Shown here one piece after another: positions 22,631 to 29,004 of a stretch of 29,004 bases of DNA. The first letter of the stretch is position 1; every line of letters begins with the position of its first letter. The stretch is from a virus. Location of the stretch: positions 1-29,004 of IMG/VR virus record IMGVR_UViG_3300032397_000794; one strand, written 5' to 3'. The notes under the pieces are model-generated. The model worked only from the letters and a program-made list of their open reading frames with translations, ran no database searches and had not been told where the DNA came from. A program made the translations under genes and the position numbers.

Positions 22631-23067
22631 TGGTCATCAGCCACGATGAAGTCGAGCTTGTCCCCCGCGGTGAACACCGAGCTCGCGATGAGCCTGAACT
22701 GCGTCGTGGTCCGGTCTCCGGCGGCGATGTCCGGCAGATCGAACGGGATGATAGAGGCAACCCCCGCACACTGGCCGACGATCCTGTAGGTGTCGTTCGC
22801 CCTCGCCGCCGGCAGCGTGATGAAGAAGTCGGAGAGGTCTGGCTCAACACCAGTGACCGTGTAGCGGAAGACCGTGACCGAGCCGCCGCTCGTAGCGAAG
22901 CGAGTCCACCCGGTGTCGGGCGCGCTCGTCTTCTGCCAGAGCTGGATCGACCCTCCGAGGGTGCGGTAGTAGAGCTGCCCGAGGGTCCCGACGACACCAC
23001 CGCCGGCCGACGGGTCAACCGTGCCAGTGATCGAGACTGCCTGCTGTGCTGATACTGGGGCTGGCAT
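22627..23067 (-). CDS. Short appendage protein sharing the spike attachment motif
   Basis: A 146-residue protein whose N-terminus (VSITGTVDPSAGGGVVGTLG, then LYYR and LWQKTSAPDTGW) repeats the attachment motif of the two following spikes, and whose C-terminal ~80 residues form a small beta domain (DTYRIVGQC, DKLDFIVADD). It lacks a beta-helix. It may be a hub to which the spikes attach or a reduced spike. Its stop overlaps the spike start as ATGA. The ATG at 23067 has only a weak purine-rich upstream site. Confidence 0.65.
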   Translation of the reverse strand: MPAPVSAQQAVSITGTVDPSAGGGVVGTLGQLYYRTLGGSIQLWQKTSAPDTGWTRFATSGGSVTVFRYTVTGVEPDLSDFFITLPAARANDTYRIVGQCAGVASIIPFDLPDIAAGDRTTTQFRLIASSVFTAGDKLDFIVADDQ

Positions 23068-23079
23068 GGGGGGGCTACC

Positions 23080-24282
23080 TTACGTCGTGATGATGAAGTC
23101 TGGGTTCGTGGTCGCCGACACCGAGGCACCTTGGTTCGTTGCGGTGACCAGATCGAACGTAGACCGGATGACCTGCATCGCGCGTGGCAGCACCTTGCCG
23201 GCCGGGACCGCGATCTCATTCCCGGTGATGACCAGGCCGGCGACGCTACGGAGCGCGCTAACCGCGTCTGCCGGAACGAACGGGGCGCCGGGGGCCAGGT
23301 CGTTCGTGTAGTTGACGACCGCCGCCCTCGCCTGGTCGGACACGGACGCGGTGTCGACACCAGCGGAGAAGGTCAGGTCGAGCCGGGACTGGAGCAGTAC
23401 GACTTGGGCCACGATCGGCTGAACGTACATACCGCCGCACCGCACGTTGACCAGCGCGTTGAAGACAGTCGTCGCGAGGCTCTGCGACTGAGCGTCGTAG
23501 GTCGAACTCGTCTCATTGAGCTCCGCGAGGGCGAGCGTGAAGCGGTCGGCGATGAGTAGCTGAACCCAGCGGCCGGGGCGACCAGAGCTATCTAGAACCT
23601 CGACCGCGGACGCGGTCACCACACCGGGGACAGCCAGCGCCCCGAGCTCGAGCGCGGCCAGCGTGCCCTTCTGGGCGGTAGTCCAGAATCGTCGACACCG
23701 ATCGCGCAACCCAGAGTCGTCCTCGCGGTCGGCGGCCCCGGCGGTCGCGACCGAGTTGGTGACGGCCAAGCCATCGGCGGCACCAGCGATCGTGCTTGCG
23801 ATGTTGATGATGGCCGCGATCTTCGCCTGCTGGTCGGCTCCGGCGAGGACCGACCTCACCGCGACGTACACCGGGCCAACAGATGCGGCCGGGAACGTAG
23901 TCGCGACCGTGCTAACGAACTGGACGCCGTCGGAGGTCGACAGGGCGGTCCCGGCTGGAATCGCGAACGACGTGATGGACGCCACGGTCAGGGAGAACTG
24001 CACCGTCCCCAGCGATGGCGCGGCCGGCTTACGGACTAGCCCGAACCGGTCGAAGGCGTAGCGGTCGAGCGCATCCCCTTCGGCCGAGTCAAGGAACTGG
24101 CCTGAGCAGACCATCATCGACTGTCCGACCACCGCGTCGCCCATCGCGCTTGCGGCGGCAAGCATGATATTCACGTCGGTACCATCGCGCTGCACTGCCT
24201 GCGCGGAGAGCTGGGCGTTGAGCCCAAGGACGGTGTCGCGCGCGATCCTGAAGAGATCGTTTCGGGTAGGGAACTCAGCCAA
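23080..24282 (-). CDS. Baseplate J-like protein (gp47 family)
   Basis: A 400-residue baseplate wedge protein of the J/gp47 family. Its N-terminal helical region (MAEFPTRNDLFRIARDTVLG, LDRYAFDRFGLVRKPA) leads into the typical beta part (GTVQFSLTVASITSFAIPAG, FVSTVATTFPA). The middle DDSGLRDRCRRFWTTAQKGT then LAALELGALAVPGVVTASAV, and the C-terminus with LRSVAGLVITGNE, are all typical J-family segments. J binds gpI and gpW in the contractile-tail baseplate. It uses a TTG start, supported by a perfect AGGAGG 5 bases upstream. Confidence 0.9.
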   Translation of the reverse strand: MAEFPTRNDLFRIARDTVLGLNAQLSAQAVQRDGTDVNIMLAAASAMGDAVVGQSMMVCSGQFLDSAEGDALDRYAFDRFGLVRKPAAPSLGTVQFSLTVASITSFAIPAGTALSTSDGVQFVSTVATTFPAASVGPVYVAVRSVLAGADQQAKIAAIINIASTIAGAADGLAVTNSVATAGAADREDDSGLRDRCRRFWTTAQKGTLAALELGALAVPGVVTASAVEVLDSSGRPGRWVQLLIADRFTLALAELNETSSTYDAQSQSLATTVFNALVNVRCGGMYVQPIVAQVVLLQSRLDLTFSAGVDTASVSDQARAAVVNYTNDLAPGAPFVPADAVSALRSVAGLVITGNEIAVPAGKVLPRAMQVIRSTFDLVTATNQGASVSATTNPDFIITT

Positions 24283-24287
24283 AATAA

Positions 24288-24293
24288 CCTCCT
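24288..24293 (-). promoter_or_regulatory. Shine-Dalgarno AGGAGG deciding a TTG start
   Basis: On the minus strand AGGAGG (24293-24288) is followed by 5 bases and TTG at 24282. This is the best Shine-Dalgarno match seen in the tail block and compensates for the rare start codon. Confidence 0.8.
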
Positions 24294-24321
24294 ACCTTGA
24301 CAGAGTTATTATCGACGGCCA

Positions 24322-25137
24322 TCAGCCCTGTCCGATCTGCGTGTTGAGCGCGACGTTGACTTGCTGCCCAGTACTCGCCATCCGAGCCTTGACCGAGATG
24401 ATCAGCAAGTTAGTACTCTGCTCGAGGCTGACACTCGCCTGCGAGATGTCTGGCTCTTGGAGCACCTGATTTTGGATCAGCGTCTTGAGCTTGACGAGGT
24501 CGCCGCCTGGGATCGCTTGCTTCACCTTGAGCCCGCACCCATAGTTTGGTAGGTGGAAGAAGTCGCCGGGTGTTGAGACTAGGCGCCGGATGATGAGCTT
24601 CTTGACAAGCTCGGGGCCATCGCTGAGGGCGTAGTCACCGCCGACGATCTGGAGCGTACCACCGACCGTGTTCTGGACACCGATCGAGCTATTACGGAGG
24701 TCGCGGTTGACAACCCGGCGCGCGGCGGCGACCTGGGTCGGTGTCGAGAGTGCGCGCTCAGTCACGCCCGCGAACTCGGCAGAGCGCGGGGCCTGGCAGA
24801 CCGATCCTCCGGCGTCAAGCAGCCCGACGATCTCGACCTGCATTTGGGCTGTCGATGGGGCGAACTGGTCGAGCGTCGTTAGCGTCCACTGTAGCTGGCC
24901 GCTGTAGGACTCGACCTCCTGGACAGGTAGGGCCTCACCAGTATCGAGGCGGGTCACGACCCAGCACACCGGGTTGCGGACGTCGCCAGCGAGTAGGAAC
25001 GAGATGTCCTTTGGAGGCTTGGACAGGACTACAACGACCTGCCGAGTGCTGATGGCGAAGGCGTAGTCGACCGTGAGATTCGGCGCGACGCCGAACGCGC
25101 CGGTCCCCCACGGGCCTGTCCCATACGGTGCGCTCAC
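24322..25137 (-). CDS. gp25/gpW-like baseplate wedge protein
   Basis: A 271-residue protein. The N-terminus starts YGTGPWGTGAFGVAP and forms a beta-rich domain to about residue 130 (VVVVLSKPPKDISFLLAG). The C-terminal ~110 residues (VKKLIIRRLVSTPGDFFHLP then NYGCGLKVKQAIPGG, LQEPDISQASVSLEQSTN) match the gp25/gpW lysozyme-like wedge fold, where LRT/LRL-T-x-x-G and EPR/EPDI are conserved. It starts at GTG in a GTGA overlap with the gpV-like gene. The N-terminal domain makes it longer than typical gpW (about 110-150 residues). Confidence 0.8.
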   Translation of the reverse strand: MSAPYGTGPWGTGAFGVAPNLTVDYAFAISTRQVVVVLSKPPKDISFLLAGDVRNPVCWVVTRLDTGEALPVQEVESYSGQLQWTLTTLDQFAPSTAQMQVEIVGLLDAGGSVCQAPRSAEFAGVTERALSTPTQVAAARRVVNRDLRNSSIGVQNTVGGTLQIVGGDYALSDGPELVKKLIIRRLVSTPGDFFHLPNYGCGLKVKQAIPGGDLVKLKTLIQNQVLQEPDISQASVSLEQSTNLLIISVKARMASTGQQVNVALNTQIGQG

Positions 25138-25790
25138 GTTGACCTCACCCTATCAGATGCCGAGGTCACTGCGGCGGTAACCGTGCCGACCAACGGGACC
25201 CCAGGCGTCGGGGCGTTGAGCGCGTACCGCGCATCCAGGCAGTTCTGTAGGGATGCGAGGTCGAGCCCCGGCGCAATCGAGACTTGGTCGCCGAGGCGGG
25301 CTACGCCGAGGGTGGCTGACTCGGACCCGAGTAGTACGACCGAGGCCCCCTCTGCCTCGACGACCGCGTTACCGCCACCCGACACCACCATCCTGAGCGT
25401 TTTCCCCGGCTTGACGTAGAGCAGGACGTCGGTCGGGTTCGTCGCGACCTGCGACGGGGGCGGGTCGCTTCGGCTGAACAGGCGCTTGGTGATGACGAAC
25501 CCGTTGCCCGGATCCCCGTTCGGGGCCTCGACCAGCACCTCGTCGTCGACCTCGAGCGGGGCATAGAACCCGAACCCGTTCCCGGCGTACTCGCACCCGA
25601 GCCGGGCGGTGCCCGCGAACATGCCGGGCATGGTCACCACGTCTACGAACACGCCCTCCAGCGGGTCGACCACGACCTTTTTGACGATCGCGAGGGACAC
25701 CCAGACACGCGGGTCGATGCCAGGCCGCGACACCGCGTTCGCCAGGCGCCCGGTGTCGATCCTGCTGCTCACCCTGGTGTGCTTCAGCAC
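25134..25790 (-). CDS. Baseplate assembly / spike protein gpV-like
   Basis: A 218-residue protein of the gpV/gp5 type. Residues about 28-105 look like an OB-fold (VWVSLAIVKKVVVDPLEGVF, GFYAPLEVDDEVLVEAPNGD, GFVITKRLFSRSD), and a short beta-stalk-like run follows (LYVKPGKTLRMVVSGGGNAV, SVVLLGSESATLGVARLG). It forms the membrane-piercing tip under the hub. The GTG start at 25790 overlaps the hub stop by one base (TAGTG) and has GGAGG upstream. It lacks an obvious lysozyme insert. Confidence 0.85.
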   Translation of the reverse strand: MLKHTRVSSRIDTGRLANAVSRPGIDPRVWVSLAIVKKVVVDPLEGVFVDVVTMPGMFAGTARLGCEYAGNGFGFYAPLEVDDEVLVEAPNGDPGNGFVITKRLFSRSDPPPSQVATNPTDVLLYVKPGKTLRMVVSGGGNAVVEAEGASVVLLGSESATLGVARLGDQVSIAPGLDLASLQNCLDARYALNAPTPGVPLVGTVTAAVTSASDRVRST

Positions 25791-27697
25791 TAGCTACCCT
25801 CCGGGATCCGACTGAAGTTCGTCGGGATGGCTTCCGCTGGGGTGGGCGCAGACCTGACCGCGTCGGCGGCTGAGGCCCCGCTGGGGAGGATCGTGAGCGC
25901 CCCGGCCTTGATCAACGCGGCCGACACTCGGCGTTGGCTCCTCGGAACTCGCGACGGGTTCGGGTTGGTCTTGTGCTTCCCTGGAACATGGTCGTTCGTC
26001 GCCGCTACCTGGGACGCGGTCCCGACGTTCGGCCCGAGTTGGGGAGTGACCGCGCTGCGGGCGACGAAGTAATTCTGAAAGTCGAAGCTAGTCTGGAGGC
26101 CTTGGTTCATCGACCAGTTGAAGACGACGTTCGCCACGCGGAAGAACCGGAGCATGTCGATAACCATCGAACGTGACGAGGCGACGATGACGCGGGCTAG
26201 GTTCTCGTCCCCCCCGTTAGACTTGCCGGAGAGCGCCTGGCGCACCTCCGCCACCTGCTCGTCGAACGAGCGGCGCATCCCATCGTTCAGCGTCGACACG
26301 ATCGGGACCTTGCTGCCAAGGTTCGACGTGTCGAAGAGGAACTCAACCATGTCTCCGACGCGGACCCGGCAGATGTCGGGGTCTGAGTTGGAGCCCTTGT
26401 ACGAGGAGAGCACGCCAGTCGAGCACTTCCCGCCGAGCTCCCCACGCCCGATCTCCTCGTACAGGTTCTTAGCGATGGTGAGGAGCTGCCCGACGTCGCG
26501 GATACCCTCGACGGTCTTCTGGATCACGTCCGTCTGGGATACCTCACCGCTTGGGGCTACCCCGGAGATCAGCGCCGCCTTCTCGTCGGCTGGTGGCCAG
26601 CGCGCCGAGAGGAGCTTCTGCTGCCCGCGGTTCGGGCTTGACGTGTCGAACGAGTTGACCTGGATGACCGGCGTCTTGACGCCGTGATACTTCCGCTCGA
26701 ACGCGAGCTCCTTGACGTTGCGGCCGAAGATGAGCTTGCGGATCGAGAACGGGTTGCCCTGGTCGTCAACCCGAACGGGTGGGTGGAATGCCCCGTACTC
26801 TTCGGAGAAGTACGGCTTGCTCTGATCGTACAAGGACGCCGCTGGGCGGATGCGCAAGTTCCGCCCCTCGAAGTACGGGACCGCGCCGACGAGGAAGCAA
26901 TAGTTCGTGATGATGTCCCAGTAGTTTGGGACGTCGCTTGCGGATGGGATCGATGAGCCGCCGCCGCCGGCCCCTTGCCGAACGCGGGTGAGCCCGCCCT
27001 TGTCGACCGGGCTCGGGGGGACTCCGTTCGGCCAGTCGTTGTCGTGCCACAGCACCTTGATGAACTTGTTCGCGGGGTGCGTTCCAAGGATCGCCTGCAC
27101 GACCCCGATGATCGACTTCGTGAGGTCGAACTTGCCCATCACGATGGGATTGATCGGGGAGTCGAGTAGCAGCCCGCGGAGGTCCCGACCGTCCATCTTG
27201 ATGACGCTGCCGCCGTCGTTGTGGGTCGCGCTCCAGTTGTCGACAACGCCGGCCAGCAGCATTAGGTCGTCGCGTGGCATCCCAGCACCGTCCGTGACCT
27301 TGAGGACAGAGCGCCGGGTCCCGTTGGCCTCGACGCTGGTCATGCCGGTCGCGAAGTTCTCCTCGGTGACGGTGCCGGCGTAGATCTCGACACCGATGCT
27401 ACGCATGAGGCGAGGGTCGATCGGTAGCTCGCGCCAGTCGAACTCGAGCGAGAAGGTCCCGGCCTGTCGATAGCTAGGGCACTCAACCTGCGCCGTCTTC
27501 GGGACGCGGTTCAAGATCTGCGTGAGCTCGTCGGCCCCAGTCTGCGTGATCAGTGGGCGCGTTATCGGCGCGCTCACGCCGCTGATAGCGTCGATGTCAC
27601 CCGACTGATCGATCGGGTCTGGGATGGTCGAGATCTTGAGGGTCTCGTCGAACCGGACTCGAAGATTGACGACGAGGGATGGGTAGTAGACCGGCAC
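25790..27697 (-). CDS. Tail hub protein (gp27 / gpD-like)
   Basis: A 635-residue hub protein. The N-terminal part (PVYYPSLVVNLRVRFDETLK, FSLEFDWRELPIDPRLMRSI) is the first of the beta domains of gp27/gpD hubs; VDNWSATHNDGGSVIKMDGR and YWDIITNYCFLVGAVPYFEG are typical late-control-D-like segments. Residues after about 560 form a P/S/A-rich, probably disordered tail. GTG at 27697, one base after the LysM gene's stop, is preferred; an ATG at 27739 would overlap by 41 bases and adds out-of-frame-looking codons. The protein is adjacent to its gpV partner. Confidence 0.8.
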   Translation of the reverse strand: MPVYYPSLVVNLRVRFDETLKISTIPDPIDQSGDIDAISGVSAPITRPLITQTGADELTQILNRVPKTAQVECPSYRQAGTFSLEFDWRELPIDPRLMRSIGVEIYAGTVTEENFATGMTSVEANGTRRSVLKVTDGAGMPRDDLMLLAGVVDNWSATHNDGGSVIKMDGRDLRGLLLDSPINPIVMGKFDLTKSIIGVVQAILGTHPANKFIKVLWHDNDWPNGVPPSPVDKGGLTRVRQGAGGGGSSIPSASDVPNYWDIITNYCFLVGAVPYFEGRNLRIRPAASLYDQSKPYFSEEYGAFHPPVRVDDQGNPFSIRKLIFGRNVKELAFERKYHGVKTPVIQVNSFDTSSPNRGQQKLLSARWPPADEKAALISGVAPSGEVSQTDVIQKTVEGIRDVGQLLTIAKNLYEEIGRGELGGKCSTGVLSSYKGSNSDPDICRVRVGDMVEFLFDTSNLGSKVPIVSTLNDGMRRSFDEQVAEVRQALSGKSNGGDENLARVIVASSRSMVIDMLRFFRVANVVFNWSMNQGLQTSFDFQNYFVARSAVTPQLGPNVGTASQVAATNDHVPGKHKTNPNPSRVPRSQRRVSAALIKAGALTILPSGASAADAVRSAPTPAEAIPTNFSRIPEGS

Positions 27698-27698
27698 C

Positions 27699-28910
27699 TC
27701 AGCACACGTCCTGCGGAGGTTGCTGGGGGACGAAGACAACCTGGCCCGCGGAGAGTCGGCTCGTCCGCAGGTTGTTGTAGTACATGAGCCCGCGCCACGA
27801 CGCCTCGGTCCCGTAGAACTTGATCGAGACCTGCCGCAAGTCCTGGCCGTCGGTCGCTTGGAAAATCCTGATCACGTCGGCGGTGATGCTAGCCATGAGC
27901 TTCGACTGCTCGCTGGCCGCGGTATCGCGGGCCGAGCGGGCTGCGTCAGCTTGGAGGCGCACGCCGTTGCGCAACAGCAGCTTCTGCCCGAACGCGCTGA
28001 TGGTGTCGGCGGTCTCGTTGAGGACAGCCCCGTCGGCCTTGTCCTGTAGCAGCGACCGCAAGAGCGCCCCCTGGGTCTTGATCCCGTCCAGGATGCCCGA
28101 GGTACGCCGGAGCGACTCAGCGGGGGCCGTGATCGATCTCGTCACCTGTACCAGCGAATCCTGAAGGGCGTCGACCCCGTCTTGGAGCGCGTTGGCGGTA
28201 GCGTCGATCGCGTGAGCTAGCCCGTTGAGGCGGCTTTCGATGGCGTTGAGCTGGTCCAGGACGCTCGACTGAATGGAAGAATCGATGGCGTCGATCGCAC
28301 TCTGGATCTTGGATGGGACGTCGGCAAGGTCCGTCGCGTTGTTGTCGACGAACGCCGTGGTGTCGAGCTCGTCGCCCTGGCTGATCCAGGTGAACATCAT
28401 CTCCCAGCCGACGTCGCTGGCGTTCTCCCACTTCTGGGTGAACCGCTCGAGGATGCCGCGTCGGACTTGGTTTAGCCAAGTGACCTCAACCTCCTGGCCC
28501 TTCCGGCGGATGTCGTCGACCAGCTTGCAGAGTGCTTGCGCGGAGACTAGATCAGCCGCCTCCAGTACCAGGGCAGAGCTCAAGACCGCCGAGGCGTCAA
28601 GGCCCGCAGCGGCGAGGACCGAGGCGTCTACCCCGCCGAGAGCCGAGCGGGACTCCACAGTCGCGGCAGCGCCGGTACCAACCGCTCCGAGGTACTTCGT
28701 CTTCCAGATACCCTGGATCGTCGTGCCCTCTTCCTTCGCGCCGTATACCTGCATGGTGCCGACCGGGGAGCCGGGGTACCAGTCGACCGAGTTGCGGTGG
28801 GTGCCCGAGAGCTCGAACGGTCGGTAGGGAAGCGCCCGCTCGCGGAGCGTGAGCGTCCGCTTGTCTCCTGTGAGCTCCCGGATTGTGAATGAAGAGACTG
28901 CGATCTCCAT
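27699..28910 (-). CDS. LysM-containing baseplate/tail protein with coiled coil
   Basis: A 403-residue protein. The N-terminus (FTIRELTGDKRTLTLRERAL, FELSGTHRNSVDWYPGSPVG, EVEVTWLNQVRRGILERFTQ) resembles the conserved N-terminus of gp53-type tail-completion proteins. A long helical, heptad-like stretch fills about residues 200-330 (KIQSAIDAIDSSIQSSV, LNAIESRLNGLAHAID). The C-terminus is a LysM-like domain (ADVIRIFQATDGQDLRQVSI, FYGTEASWRGLMYYNNLRTS, LSAGQVVFVP). In phage this class joins tail tube to baseplate. It ends one base before the hub start. ATG at 28910. Confidence 0.75.
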   Translation of the reverse strand: MEIAVSSFTIRELTGDKRTLTLRERALPYRPFELSGTHRNSVDWYPGSPVGTMQVYGAKEEGTTIQGIWKTKYLGAVGTGAAATVESRSALGGVDASVLAAAGLDASAVLSSALVLEAADLVSAQALCKLVDDIRRKGQEVEVTWLNQVRRGILERFTQKWENASDVGWEMMFTWISQGDELDTTAFVDNNATDLADVPSKIQSAIDAIDSSIQSSVLDQLNAIESRLNGLAHAIDATANALQDGVDALQDSLVQVTRSITAPAESLRRTSGILDGIKTQGALLRSLLQDKADGAVLNETADTISAFGQKLLLRNGVRLQADAARSARDTAASEQSKLMASITADVIRIFQATDGQDLRQVSIKFYGTEASWRGLMYYNNLRTSRLSAGQVVFVPQQPPQDVC

Positions 28911-28913
28911 AGG

Positions 28914-29004
28914 TCACCGGATGGTAAAGAGCGGAGTGAGGCCGGACTGGAGCTTCTTCTCGCCGAGGTCGGCGATGTCGCTGGCGAACGCCACGGCGAC
29001 TCGA
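28914..29004 (-). CDS. C-terminal end of an upstream tail gene (partial)
   Basis: Only 29 codons plus the stop are present: the visible end reads AFASDIADLGEKKLQSGL, then TPLFTIR and TGA at 28916-28914. The rest lies to the right of the window. Its place directly before the LysM gene suggests a tail tube, tape-measure-associated or completion protein, but the fragment is too short to assign. The stop lies 3 bases from the next start. Confidence 0.7.
   Translation of the reverse strand, partial: RVAVAFASDIADLGEKKLQSGLTPLFTIR

Overview
This window is a piece of a tailed bacteriophage genome with a contractile-tail (myovirus-type) baseplate. It is GC-rich throughout, uses many GTG and one TTG start, and packs its genes with ATGA/GTGA overlaps. 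The host cannot be named from the sequence; base composition and start-codon use point to a high-GC bacterium. No integrase, tRNA, IS element or CRISPR array was recognised. Both ends cut through genes.

Layout. (1) 1-4956, leftward: a replication operon read as ParB-like protein, small HTH protein, superfamily II helicase, winged-helix initiator-like protein and DnaB-like helicase (cut by the left edge), nearly every junction a 4-base stop/start overlap. (2) 4957-5485: a divergent, partly AT-rich control region with a 9-bp tandem repeat, then a long non-coding, hairpin-rich leader. (3) 5486-12335, rightward: small unknown proteins, a DUF6744-like protein, a zinc-ribbon protein, a sigma-70-like protein, a MoxR-type AAA+ ATPase paired with a VWA/metallopeptidase-like protein, a terminator, and a PD-(D/E)XK-like nuclease. 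(4) 12332-13410, leftward: three small membrane proteins, one resembling an LL-H-type holin. (5) 13417-29004, leftward: tail genes. In transcription order from the right edge these are a cut C-terminus, LysM protein, gp27-like hub, gpV-like spike, gp25/gpW-like wedge, baseplate J, three appendage proteins (two with pectate-lyase-like beta-helices), small structural proteins, a gpI-like protein and further fibre or decoration proteins.

How the parts work together. The left operon would load and move the replisome; an AT-rich perfect inverted repeat inside the initiator gene is a lambda-O-like candidate origin. The rightward block looks like an early or middle region that modifies host or virion complexes (MoxR/VWA) and may switch transcription (sigma-like protein). 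The rightmost block builds baseplate and host-binding spikes, with a holin-like lysis group at its 3' end.

The least expected signal is non-coding. Two intergenic leaders (5797-5842 and 8613-8656) share a 16-nt core and the same outer stem, while the inner stem differs by compensatory changes, as expected of a conserved RNA. Related hairpins lie upstream of 5486 and 6638, and five rightward genes share an ACC-rich, SD-containing leader just before the start codon.
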